DNA from: Microbotryum silenes-acaulis
Lineage: Eukaryota; Basidiomycota; Microbotryomycetes; Microbotryales; Microbotryaceae
Length of the DNA stretch: 64,000 nt
Assembly (NCBI GenBank): GCA_003665825.1
Contig: QPFY01000001.1
Location: 861,001-925,000, forward strand
Reading direction: 5' to 3'
Below are positions 1-11,460 of this stretch, piece after piece. Within the stretch, counting starts at the first letter, position 1. Each line of letters begins with the position of its first letter. A program made the translations under genes and the position numbers. Under the pieces are notes generated by a model. The model worked only from the letters and a program-made list of their open reading frames with translations. It was not told the DNA's origin and made no database searches.

Positions 1-1832
1 CAATCGTTGAAGCGCTTCAATGGCAGTTCGAACAAACCGACGCTTTGTTACGCGAACGCGTCCGGGAAATGGGCACATCATTGGAAGAGGAGAACATTGG
101 CGCCACCGGACCGAGCGAACAACAAAATCTGCAAGCGGAGTTGAAGAAGCAGATGGTCGGGTTGGCGGAAGCGACTTTTTCGGCGTTCGAGGAGAGGTTG
201 TTGTTCCTTCAGACGGGGGAGGGGGAGGACCCGAATTCGGTCAAGGCGAGGGAGTGGTCGGAGAGGTATTTGGCTCAACGCGCCAAGTTCATCAAGATGC
301 TTGGTGCGTCAATCCTTATCTGCTGTGCTTGGAAGCAGAGATTGTGGTTGCTGACATCCCCTTGATGCCACACCTAGTCAACATCGGCAAGGTGACGCAC
401 GCGTACGAACTGGCCGAACGTCATCGCGACTTCCGCAGCCTGGTCGAACTATGCACCGACCCTCGTCGAGGCTCTCCCGCTCGAACGGATTTTTTCCTGC
501 GCAAATACGCACAAGAGTTCGCGTTCCCGTTGTACCAATTCTACATCGAGAAGGGGCAGTTCCGCACGTTGTTGGAGCAGGATGAGGTTTACCGACCGCT
601 GTTAACGCAGTATCTAGATATGACGGACAATCAAAGTCAGCAAGGGGTATCTCCGCGTCAGCCTCGTATTATGTGCTGACGTTTCCTCTTGCGACAGATA
701 TCTCGTGGATTAACGATATTGCGATTGGTCGCTACGCACAGGCCACGGAGGCCCTCGTCTCGGAAGCGCAGAAGGAGATTGACCTCGTGCAGAAGAAGGT
801 GATCACTCCCTCATCGGATCGGTATGGCATCTTTGACTTTTGATCCCTTAGCTGATCCAGTATTCGGTTTCACAGATCATGTTGAGCCTCAGCAAGTTAT
901 CCCAAGTCGCACAAGCATCGCGTGAAACGCTAGGATCGGAGAGCTTGCAGCGAGCCATCGAAGGTGAGTACCCCCTCTCTAACCCCGTCACATCTTGTGT
1001 GGCAAGGAATTGAATGTTAACGGCCTGCGCTTTAGCTCTCGATGACAAGCTCGACCTCGTCAACACACAATCGATGCTGCACCAATCCTTCCTCTCGACC
1101 CTCCCCTCCTCGCTCAACTTTGCCTCCCCCTCAACCCAAGCCCAATCCATCACCGAGAACCTCACCCCCCACCTCCCTCACGCCCTCCGATCCCTCTTCC
1201 ATCACCTCACCTTGGACCTCCTTACCTCCCAAACTCTAAGTTCAGAAGACTTGATCGACCTTCTCACACTCCCCATGGCGAATTCGATCCCTTCCCCTTC
1301 TTCTTCCGCCTCATCGGACCATTGCACAGCCCTCGAGATCCTCCTTCGTTCTCAATCAAGCCTCCCTCATCAACGCTACGACTCCGCTTTACGAACGATC
1401 TGGAGAAGGATCTACCTCTCCGACGCTTGGGACCAAATCAACCTTCCCCTCAAAGAGGGGTTGAGCGATCAAGAGCTCGTGCAAGCGTTGATGGGGACGA
1501 CGTTGTTCAGGACGCTGAGAGATTTGAAGAGAAGGGAAGTTGGGGAGGGGTTGGGGGAAGAACAGAAGGTCGTTTTAGGCCCGGAAGAAGCGGCTTCCGA
1601 ATACGGTGTAGGAGAAGAGGAAGTAGGACCTAGATTCGAGGGAAGGGAGGGTATGGATCGGGAGTTGGTCAGTGGAGTCGTGGATGCGCTGAGAGGGGAA
1701 TGCGAGAGGTTGAAGGAGAGTTTGGGGAGGGAAGGATTAGGGGATTATTGTAGGGAGATTGAGAGGTTGTTGGCTCAGGAGGAGGAGGAGGAGGAGGAGG
1801 AGGAGGGAGGGGATGATGTCGTCATGGTTTGA
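1..1832 (+). CDS. NUP133: Nucleoporin Nup133-like protein, C-terminal part (5' end outside window)
   Basis: This is the alpha-helical C-terminal half of a Nup133-type scaffold nucleoporin, a component of the Y-shaped (Nup84/Nup107) complex of the nuclear pore. Exons read 3-303, 378-635, 698-798, 876-963 and 1036-1832, all joined at GT-AG introns that keep frame. Recognisable stretches are VNIGKVTHAYELAERHRDF, FYIEKGQFRTLL and SWINDIAIGRYAQA, which follow the Nup133 C-terminal pattern; the end is a leucine-rich helical region closing with an acidic run of glutamates. The coding region is already open at the first base, so the N-terminal beta-propeller lies outside the window. The identification rests on pattern memory of the family; another Nup133/Nup155-type helical nucleoporin is the alternative. 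Confidence 0.8.
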
Positions 1833-1964
1833 AACGGATTTTGCACCTAAGGGGCAGGAAGTTGTATACGCGAATGGATGCGAATTGCAGGTGAAGTTTC
1901 AGAATGAAAGCGGAAAAGCACAGAGATGCCTATCGAAGGACGTCTTTACAAGTAGATCCAAGCT

Positions 1965-4045
1965 TCAATCAATCTCAATTGTCTCGATCGGTTTCTTGCC
2001 CGACAGCGTATTACCCGACCCGGAGAACGATTTGAGTTGACCGCCAGCAGCGGGGACGGACGTCGCACGACTCGGCAAAGCCGTAGTAGGAGGTGGCGTC
2101 GGAGCACCCTGCGGTAACGCCGCTGAATTTCTCGCTCGACCCGAAAGCGTACTTCCCGAACCGACACCGGCGAAAGGAACGGGTGTGGCCGCTGATTCAG
2201 CTTCGGCTTTGAGATTGTCGGCAATGTCTTCTTCGGAGCCGGGGGGTGGTCGGGGTTCAAATCCGAAGAAGAGATTGCCTAGGGGGAGGTTGAGGGCCGC
2301 GGGGACTTGGCGTTCGCCGATTTGCGTATCGGCTGTCACCATGCGAGGTTGACTGCGGGGAGTGCAAGGTGCGGTTGAGTTAGGTTCACAAGATCCCGTC
2401 AACAACCGAACGTGTGGGAGACTCACTCCGTCCTGAAGATCATACTGTTCTCATCGACGGCCTCAATCTTCTTAGCCTTGACGCCCTTGCCCTTGATCCT
2501 CTTCCCATTCAAACTATTCCCGCTCCCCTTGAACGCCTCCCAACTGTGCACTGCCCCATCAGCTCCGACCGCTGCACCCGCGCCTCTCGAAACAGGCGTT
2601 GAGCTCCCACTCCCTCGAGCATCGACGTCTTGGACGCCCTTGGTGTCGATCGTGTACTTGTCCTTCATGGTCGGCCCGGCGATCGCACCTCGTGGAACGT
2701 ACTCGGGTTCGACGTAGCCCACGGGTGCGGCGAAATCGACTTCGACGTCCGTGTCGATGATGGAAATGGCGGGACCGGGTGGTGTGATCTCCATGATCAA
2801 GAGGCGGAAGGTCAGGGATTGGTAGCCGATCTCGATGATGTCCCCAGCCGAGAGGCAGGAGAAGTGGCGCAAAGCTTGTTCGAGGCTGGGAATTGATAGG
2901 AGTTAACTGCCCGTGAAGGAGGACGAAGGATGAAAGTTCACTGAGCTTACACTGCCTTGGGATCGCTGATTTCGAGGAAATCGGTGCTCTGGGGTTGGAT
3001 CTTGATCATCTTGCCCTTGGGGTATCGGCCTCCCCAGATACGGATCGGGTCGCCTTCATTCAGTCGCAGTTGGTCCATGATCTGCCGAGGGTGGTGACAT
3101 TTGTTGGATTCAGATGCTGAACATACATACGAATTGGGAGTGCATGTGCTCACCCATTGGGGCAGGTTGACGGTGCCTTCGTCGGCGATAAACTCGAGTA
3201 CCCCGACGTGGGTCGTCAGATCCGGCTGAGCCGGATTTGTGATTTCGAATGTGATGGGTAGCTCGATGTCAAGCTGGGCTGTGAGGGAACGAATAATGGT
3301 CAGACATTCCGATACTCCTCTGAGATGCTGTCGGGCCGCTCACTGATTTCCTCGAGTGCCGAGGGAGGCATGGTGACTGTGTGCGTGGATCGAGGCGAGA
3401 ATGACATCAGCAACGGTGGTCGAGACGGGGAGAGAGCGAGAGGGCATGGGTGATCGAACTGACTCTTTCCACCATACATGAGGTTGGATCTACCACCACC
3501 ATAGCTCCTCCCTCTCTGCACCTCGAGAATGGCCGTCGAGTAAGCCCTGTACTGCCTCCTGAACGCGCTCGCGGGTGGTCTCGCAAAGGCATGCCCTCCG
3601 AAACCGGCTTGGAACGCGTTGGGGTTGATGTATCTTCCCATGGCTTGTCGCGCTGCTTGACCGAAGGTGGGGAACAGGCCATAGCCTCCATTGTCACCGT
3701 CATCGTCGTCGTCATCGTCGTCGTCGTCATCATGATGAGGTTGTGGCGGTGGTTGATAGGCCGCGTTGGACGATCGGGTAACACGACTCGCTGAAGCAGC
3801 AGGAGCAGCGGTGGGTATGACAGGCGCCACGGGAGCGACAATGGGAGGGTCTTGATCGTCGTCGAGGAAATCGTTGGGGCCATAGTCCTCGTAGGCGTCG
3901 TCGTCCGAGGGCAGGTCTTGGAACTCTTGGTCGCTGCTCTGTTCGACCGGAGAACGAGGCGCGTACGTCAGCGGTCCGAGTCAGAGGAGCAGGGGCAGAA
4001 ATGACGTGGGGGGGAAGGGGGAGGGGGTTGTTGGCGACGTACCAT
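1965..4045 (-). CDS. UFD1: Ubiquitin fusion degradation protein 1 (Ufd1)
   Basis: Ufd1 is the substrate-recruiting cofactor of the Cdc48/p97 segregase with Npl4, acting in ER-associated and other ubiquitin-dependent degradation. Splicing gives a typical core: FRRQYRAYSTAI, then GGKITMPPSALEEIT, QLDIELPITFEITNP, EFIADEGTVNLPQWM, ending in repeated SGSGNTLSGKK/SGNSLNGK motifs like those at Ufd1 C-termini. The first coding exon is only the start codon (4045-4043), followed at once by a GTACGT donor; exon 2 begins at 3938 with SSDQEFQD. Further introns fall at 3463, inside ALEEI, after the NLPQW region, after DPKAV, and near 2420. An acidic Asp-rich stretch (about 3690-3735) precedes the barrel domain. 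Transcribed divergently from the ECM15-like gene, with start codons 249 bp apart. Confidence 0.9.
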
Positions 4046-4294
4046 GATTCTGATTAGATCGCGAGAGAGGGAGGTGGTCAAACCGCGAAATATGATGGAG
4101 GAAGAGCCAGAGAGGAGCGCCAGGGGTCGGGATGACGTTGCCAGAGCCACCAGGCGCGAGCAGGCGCGCACAGACCATGCGCGACCCTGCGCCACCAGTC
4201 GTCGACCACGACCTCCTCTTCTGGCAGCCCCCCACTCTCTCCGCAACAGCACATGCTCTTTCGACCCACACATATTCGAGCAGCAGCACATAGG

Positions 4295-5008
4295 ATGCAC
4301 GCCGTAGGTTCATAAACTACGTTTGGCTTCGCTCTGGACTCTCACCCAGCTGGCCCCTGACGTGTCCTTCGCGCTGGGCTTTGTACACAAATCCCGCATC
4401 AGGTCGCCGACTTTTGCTTGATCCCTATGGGCATCGGGGAAGTGGGGGTCACAAAGGTAGGTCACACCCATAGCCAATGAGCCCGTAGCTGGTACAACTT
4501 GACGTGCTCATCCCCCCTCTGGGCCCACCCCCACTTCCCCTTTTCCCATCGCACCCTCGACCTTATAGTACATTGCCGAATGTCAACGCGTACTCGAGAG
4601 ATCAGGCTTGGAATACAAGTTGCACGGATGCAAGTTGCCCAATCTTCAGCATATGCCCAATCTGGATTCGGGCTAATCTTCAATCGCGATGACCGTCGTC
4701 GATTATTCCCTCTTTCCACGCAGATGGTACAGGAGTACAAGGTGAATTCGGCCAAGTGATGAAGGTCATCGAAGAATGCCATCAAGCTGTTCACGCCATG
4801 GGCTGCGTAAGTCCCTACTGCACCCGACTCGCTTTGGAAGCCTTTGCCTTTGCTGAATGAAAACCTTTCTACCCTCGGACCACGTCAACAGCCCCGAGTC
4901 GCCACTGACATTCGAATCGGTACACGCACGGATAAGCAAGGTAGTTTGGACAATAAGGTTTCGAGCGTACAGCAGTTGCTCAGTAAGGCTGAGGCGAAAA
5001 AGGAGTAG
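4295..5008 (+). CDS. ECM15: Ecm15/UPF0045 family thiamine-binding-like protein
   Basis: Small cytosolic protein of the MTH1187/YkoF-like (UPF0045) family; relatives bind thiamine or related ligands and yeast Ecm15 was named from a cell-wall phenotype, but the role is not settled. Five exons give 107 residues: 4295-4303 (MHA), 4403-4456 (VADFCLIPMG...), 4569-4629 (YIAECQRVLERSGLEYKLHG), 4724-4806 (YGTGVQGEFGQVMKVIEECH...) and 4892-5008 (PRVATDIRIGTRTDKQG...), stop at 5006-5008. The family signatures YKLHGYGT and DIRIGTRTDK are clear. No single open frame covers the gene; the longer open frames at this locus are not real. Intron 3 (4630-4723) starts GCAAGT and is a GC-AG intron; using it is the only way I found to create the YGT codon. 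Exon lengths sum to 324 nt, a whole number of codons. Confidence 0.85.
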
Positions 5009-5715
5009 GGTGAAGAAGTCGTCGGGCTTTCGACAAGGGGGTCCGAGCTCAACAATGGGGATGCCGCAATGCGCGTACGCGGGACACGCTTCGGCTATTA
5101 CGAACGGAGGGTCGAACAGTGGGAGAGTTTCTTATAAAAGACGCCGAGTCGAGTAGGGCTCACCACAAGAAGCGGGAAATGAATCCAACACAAATTAGGA
5201 ATGAAAACAAAAATTGATTCTGATGTATCACTCTGCAAGTAGTCGTCCATCGCTGTAACCTAGCTCTGGGCAGCAAAGAAACGTCGGACGGTCGCGGCGC
5301 CAAGCACCAAGAACTCAGAAGCAGCTCACATGATCACAAGCTCGACCGTTTTCTTGAGCGTTTTTTACCTTTCTCCTCCTGCACTCGACAGGTGTTGTTC
5401 GCTCATCTTTCTCGTCCAAGTGCATACACAAGCTGTGAGTCCGAATGTCTCACACGCTATTCAAGGGAGACACGCATCTCGGTGTGAAGTGAAACGCGTT
5501 GCGCCCACTGCACTGCTCTTACGGCCGTGTCATACCATAACCGGGATCACCTGACACCGTGCGCTCCAACGAGCCGGCGTGCGGCGACAGGCCAGTGTCC
5601 GCTTCCCCCAGCATGTTTCCCCATTGACTGAAAACGGAGCCCCTCCTTCTTCCTTCCCCTCTGGCCTCTCCCAACCACCCCACAGTCGCAGTCCACTCAA
5701 AAACTCATTTCCACC
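5009..5715. other. Intergenic, no supported gene
   Basis: Between the ECM15-like stop and the PAR32-like start. Open frames here are short and low-complexity; 5650-5715 is C/T-rich and probably the promoter/5' leader of the next gene. Nothing else recognised. Confidence 0.5.
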
Positions 5716-6809
5716 ATGGCCACTCTCGAACGACCCCAACTGGCGACCCAAGACTCTTTAGCAACAGACGCCACATCCCCCTCCGACTCGGCAGTCCCAA
5801 CCCCGTTCCCACAAGAAGCCCTCAACCGACCCACCCCGGCCGCGGCAACACGACAAGAATCCCGTTCGCCCAGTGTGACGCGTCGACAGTCCTTGTCGAG
5901 GGGCGTGAGTGGGATGATGGATAAGGTCAAGAGGGTTATGAGTGCTAGTCGCGATCGAGGGACGAGTGGGGGTTCGGGAGCGGAGAGGGACCGCGGAAGG
6001 ACGGGCGGACGCTTGGCCGAAGGTGCGTTCTACGACATGTCACAAACTTGCTCGCCTATCACTGACGATTCCTTTTACTGGTCTTCTTTCTCCCGTGTTA
6101 CGTGCGACGCGACTTGCATCTGGATCCCAAATCACGCTGCGTCTACTTGTGACCTCGTGACCCCCTTCTCGAAACGCCTTTCCTCCTCCCCAGGTACGGC
6201 CGAAGAACCTCGTGGTCGAGCCGGCGCCGAGACCTACGCCGCGGCCAGTTTGAACAAAACAGCGACCAACACTACCATCGGAACCAACGTTCTCTCCCAA
6301 ACGACCTCACGTTCGACCTCTCGCGGCCGCACCCCCGCTCTCGCAGTCGGACGAGGTGGAGCCGGTAATATGAAATTCGCGATGCAGGACGGTGAGACAC
6401 CGGTTCTTTCGACGGGGGAAGAACCTGCTTCGGTGGTTCATCAAGCTCGAGTGGAGAGGTCCAGTTCAAGGGAAAGGGAAGGACGACCTGACGTCGTTGC
6501 GAGTGGTCGTGGTGGACAGGGGAATATGAGGAGTCAGTCGAGAGGAAGGGATTTGGATTTGGCGAGGGTGCCTACGGTCGCGGAGGTGGAGGAGAAGGCC
6601 GAGATGGAGAAGGAGGAGGCGAAGGAGAGAGAAGTGTTGCTGAAGCATGAGAAGGAGGTGGCCAAGAAGAGGGTGTGGGCGACCGGACGAGGTCAGTCCC
6701 CGGTGCTTTGGTTGTCAGCTCGGGTGACACCAGCAGCTGATGCTGTACCTTATTCGGTACAGGTGGAGCGGGCAACATTCGCTCACCCGATCGTTCAGAT
6801 GAACGATAG
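5716..6809 (+). CDS. DUF3602 / Par32-like protein with GRGGxGN repeats
   Basis: Exons 5716-6022, 6194-6691 and 6763-6809 give a 283-residue, mostly disordered Ser/Arg-rich protein. Three copies of a short glycine motif are visible: GRGGAGNM (exon 2), GRGGQGNM (exon 2) and GRGGAGNI, the last assembled across the second intron. This motif is the hallmark of DUF3602, the family of yeast Par32/Amu1, a TORC1-responsive phosphoprotein that inhibits ammonium permeases. A coiled, Glu/Lys-rich segment (VEEKAEMEKEEAKEREVLLK) lies between repeats two and three. The splice joins are supported because both restore the repeat. Function by family only; whether it controls ammonium uptake here is inference. 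Confidence 0.8.
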
Positions 6810-8327
6810 AGGTTTACTCTTGACACCGCCCCAAGATACCCAAAAATGCAAGTGCGAAATGTCGTCGGAACTTCGAAAGCGCGAAAGTTGCCTACAGTCT
6901 GCAGTGTGAGAGAAAGCGATGGATTGCTTCTTGATAAGGCTCTTTTCGTACAATATCGTGTGCGATAATTATTCATCTCACCCTTCACTCGGATACTCGA
7001 CTTGCGAGGCATGGCGAGAGAGAATCCATGCGAGGAATCTAGAGCCCCGAACGAGCTGCTCAAGTTGGGTTCGTGCTCACTGCATGCGCAACCGCGCTCC
7101 GTCTTCTCCGGTCCTCGCACTGCTATCGTCCATTGCGAACGATCCGACTCGAGTGAACCGAGCAGTAGGTGAGTCTTTCAACATCTATTCAGGTAAGATG
7201 CTGCACGTTCTCAAGTCCTTTCTACGCGATTCGACCCCGACCGTCGTCGCCTACTGCTGCTGCTGCGAGCGCCACAGCTCGAAGTTGAGCAGTCGTCACG
7301 TCAGCTTGTTCGCGGCTGATTCTCACCGTGACTTGAGTGCCGCTCGGTTGCGTTTAATACTTCAGATATCTAACTTGATGAGGATGTTTTGACTGCATGG
7401 TGGAGCTCTGGTGGAATCGTGTGATGAGCAGCCTCGTCAGCGCGAGCATGCCCAGCTCCGCGTCGATCGGCAGCTCTCGAGGCTCCAAGTGGGGGTGAGA
7501 TCGGTGAGACCCGCCGACACCCAACTCCCCGGCCGAGGCCCACTGCATGAGGCCATGCAACTAGCAGTTGCATGCGTCCTATTGAAGCCATCGACTTTCT
7601 CCGTTTCGTTGTATCCTCTCCTGTGTCCGCTCCCTCCGAGGTCCAAACTACCCGCCCCACGTTTTAGCGACTTTAGTCACTGGTGCAGTAGTGCTGACCC
7701 CGGGCCCTCTTCCCCACTACCAAGATTTTCGCCATTTTCGCCCGCTCAGGACAGAAAGAGTCTGCGCGGCCGAATTCTGCCCCAAGCCGACTCGCTGAGT
7801 GCACGGTACTTCCTCCTTTCGCTGGCACCCTTCCATCTTCGCAAGCTGCAGTACTCGACAAGTTCGATCTGATTCCGGTCCTCTTCTGAGCCAAAGGCCT
7901 TCGAGTGAGTACACAGTCCCCTCTACGTCAGTGTGAAGGGCGAGACTCGGATCGGTCGCAGGCGATAAGCCGCCATACACCCCGACCCCCACCTTGCGCC
8001 ACCGCCACGCTGCACGTGCTGCTGCATTCAACTCTCGTATGCTGTACTGACACTATGTGTATGAATATTTCGATAATACACATGTCTGTTCCAACAGCTG
8101 CATCGTCGACCTCAGTCCCGTTGGAGGTCAGTCCGCGAATCGGGATTCGTCAGCTGTCTTGCCTAGGCCGAACGTCGTCGTCGTCGTTCTCCGTGACCTG
8201 CACGTCTAAGCCTCGGCGGCGTTCGACCTGTCCCACGGCCCAGAGCGCACAGACGCATATACGCTGATACTTGTTACATCTTGATCACATAGGGGAATTG
8301 TGCTCGGATTCGTAGCTTGATTTCAAA
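6810..8327. other. Long intergenic region, no supported gene
   Basis: 1.5 kb with open frames of up to about 157 codons (for example 6919-7392) but no recognisable motif, no coding-like composition and no convincing splice pattern. The 3' part (about 7600-8327) is pyrimidine-rich and may hold the promoter and 5' leader of the following gene. Confidence 0.45.
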
Positions 8328-10840
8328 GTGGCCCACTCGTCTCCAACCATGACTCGACCAAACGCCGACTCTTCAGCAAAGGTTTCACCCGTTGACCTCG
8401 GTTCCGCCCCTGCAATGTCGTCGGACGAAGGCGATTGGTCCGACTGGTCTCCATCGGAGCATTCAACCGAAGGCGATGACCTCCACGACGAGGCCTCATT
8501 CGATCTCGTCCAAAGTCATGAGTGGTCTGAGGGGATCGACCATCGACCAGCGTTCTTGACCAAAACCCACATCAACCGTCAAGTCGGTGGTCATCGTTCC
8601 GAGCGCTCCCGAACTCCTAGCCACGATGGAAGTAGCGTCGCCGCGAGCGCGAGCGGGGACGAGCGAATGAGGCTGAGCTTCCCTGATCCTCTGCACGCGA
8701 GCAGTGAGGCATCCATCGCCTTTGATGCACCCTCTGAAGGGTCAAGCGCTTCGCTCGTGGGCCAAGACTCGGATGGCGATGCTGAGGACGAACACGGCGT
8801 GCCGGACACGACGAGTCATCCAAACTCTGAGGTCGAATACTCGTTCTTGCTGGATGCCAAGGAGGACATGCTGTTTGACACCAAATCGGAGCCCATCAAG
8901 GTCGACTCGGCTCCTCCCGTCTCCGATCTACCCCAACAAGTCGACGGTCCCGCCACGGCCAATGCCAGTTCGCCCAGCAGCTCTTCAGGCCCGCCGAGCG
9001 GATGTGCCGTCGCACAATGGGTCCAATCTACGGTGCAAGCATCTCAATCGTCTTCTCCGACCCCCCTCGATCAAGATGAAAAAATTAACTTCGATCATCT
9101 GGACTCCTCAAGGCCTCGTACCCCTTCAGCAGTTCACACGTTGCCAGCCACAACACCCTCTGTCGACGGCGATACGCCCGGGAACGTGAACGACGAGACC
9201 AAGCTCGTAGATGTCGACGGCGCGAATTCTAAGCACGAAATCATGTTCAGTACGAGCCAGGAGCGTCCCCTGTCCAACGAATCACCTTCGGACTCCCAAG
9301 CGTCGCTCCGCTCCGTCGACTCGAACATGACCATCCTCGCGAGCTCGCCTTCGAATCGAGCGAAGTCACCGGCAGTTCTCGGCTCTCCCATCGGGTTCGT
9401 CTTCTAGATTGCATCGTATAATGAGGATGGAGCTGACCTGGACTACTTGAATTTAGCTTGCGCAAGCGCTCGACGCAACAGGCAAGCTCGCCTAGCTCAA
9501 GCAAGGAACCCTCAACCAGTACAACATCCGCTGTGCCATCCTCTTCGAGCCTTACGACCGCGGCAGCGAGCCAAGCGAATGCTCAGGAATCTCAGGCGAC
9601 TAATACGAACCCGTCTGAAGCCCCATCGTCCGAGGACTGCGCCGAGATTGAATATCTTGACCTTTCGAAGAAAAGGGTTTGCCGTGACACAAGCACCCAA
9701 TTCTGGATTCGCAGTACCTCCGCTCTAGTTGTTTTAAGCGTCATCATAGTCGGACTTGGCTGCGGCTTCTTGCCTGCCCGTCATGGCAATCTCGCGACGA
9801 TGGATCAACGAGTGGTCTCAAACTCAAGCTCGCAGTCTAGGCCGATTAGTGGGGGTTCGTCTCAACCAGCTTCCGGGCATGGAGAAGCTGGCTCAAAGCT
9901 CGAACCGGCTCTCGCTGTTACCCCGGCTATTCTCGATCAAGTCGACGTCGCCTCCACCCCCATCGCACCGGTTCAGCGTGCCGCTGATGTTGATCCGGTG
10001 GCTACGACGAAGGCACCAGTGGCGCGTCGTCCAAGTTCTCGAGGATCGCACGCTTCCGCGTATAGGATGGTGCGGCCTTTCAAAGGCCAAGTGGAAGAAG
10101 TCTTACCTCGATCTGAGAGCGTTCTCGACGAACGATGCCATTGTCAGTGTTCCAAGGATCATGGAGAATCGACCACGGACGAGGAAGATGATTTCTGGTC
10201 TCAGCCCTCGGACTCGAACCCCCTCGCCGCTTTCAAGGCCCTCGTCGATGCTGCGCAAGCCCAAGCTTCCACGCTCGCCAAATACGCCTCGGAGACAGCG
10301 TTACGCGAGAGCAAGAAGCGCTTTAAAAGGCTGGGTCAGGACGCGGATCGTCAAGCGAAAAAATTGGCGCGCGACTTTGACCACATGGCTCGTCGAGCGG
10401 CGCACTTGAACGGGCATGCTCGACGACAATCGGTCAAGATGGGCAAATCACTTCACCACCTCTTCCATCGAACGGGGGAGCGTAGTCACTTGAGGAACGC
10501 CGATTACGCGCGAATCAAGAAGCACATGGTCAAGCTCGAGCAGAGGATGAAACAAGCGATCGAACTCTTGCCTGATCGTTCGGAACAACTTCGTCGCGAG
10601 GGCAAGAAGGCGGCCGAGGTGGTGACGCGACGCGTGGTGGAGGCGAAGTGGATGGTCGAGAGTTGGCGTAATGGCGAGATTGACTTGTTGCGCGTTCGTG
10701 AGGACGGGTTCAAGGTCAAGCAGTGCGATGCCCATGGGGTCAAGGACGAGAAAGAGTGCAAAGCTCGCCGGAAGATGGCCAAGGAGCGTGGAGGCAAGGG
10801 CAAGGCGCCGGGACGGAAGGGACGTGGGCTGTGGAGGTGA
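8328..10840 (+). CDS. Single-pass membrane protein with acidic N-terminus and long basic helical tail
   Basis: Two exons (8328-9394 and 9457-10840) joined at GG|GTTCGT...TTTAG|C give 816 residues. The N-terminal 430 or so residues are acidic, Ser/Pro-rich and apparently disordered, beginning with DEGDWSDWSPSEHS and containing several aromatic-x-x-aliphatic motifs in acidic context (for example FDLV). One transmembrane segment is visible at about residues 443-463 (STSALVVLSVIIVGLGCGF). After a second disordered linker comes about 200 residues of Lys/Arg/Ala-rich, strongly helical sequence (FKALVDAAQAQASTLAKY onward) with the look of long amphipathic helices, ending in a very basic tail. I do not recognise a named family. 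Starts at 8349 or further downstream are also possible. See findings for a receptor-like hypothesis. Confidence 0.65.
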
Positions 10841-11460
10841 AGGTGCGTAATCGGATAAAGCTGAATCATTCAACTGGCTAACAGGCTAATCTACTTTGAC
10901 TTACATGCGCACAGCCTGGAAAGAGAGCCTAACCCCGCGCTCGGCTTGCTCAGGAGTCCTGAATCGCATTCGCCACTGGCCAGCCTCGTTGAACCCGTAC
11001 TCGTGATCCACCTTCTCGGTGCCGTATCTTGCGCTTCTTACTCTCATCAATTCATACCGTGCATCTTTTCTTCTCCGCCCTGTGTCGCCTCACTACTTTG
11101 TGACGCGATCGGCGATGAGTTGACCCATCCCGCTTCCGGAGCCGACTCTGCTCAACCCCCCTGTTCCTGATGCTTCTGACTTCATTTATGATTGACCTCA
11201 TTCGGAGACTGTACTCCTCTAGTTGCTTTGTGCTTACCTTTTCTCCCCCCCTTTTTGTGATGTAAGGCATTGATCTACTTTCCGCTGGTCGTGTTTGGTT
11301 ATTTTCGGAGTTCGAGTCGGTGTTCTCCGACATGGTCAGCCAAGAAGAAGGAACGCGTCATGGGCAAACGACCGAAACGCGCGAAGCGAGCTCAATGCGT
11401 CCCACTGCAGCCTACTAGTAGTGTTCCCTCACCCCACACGAAACACATGCACGATCCAAG
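10841..11460. other. Intergenic, no supported gene
   Basis: 3' region of the membrane-protein gene and upstream region of the ATPase gene. Pyrimidine-rich stretches near 11040-11260; no coding signal recognised. Confidence 0.45.

Noticed and set aside
6919..7392. 158-codon plus-strand frame downstream of the PAR32-like gene
   Set aside because: Composition and lack of any recognisable motif fit chance; no neighbouring exon could be joined.
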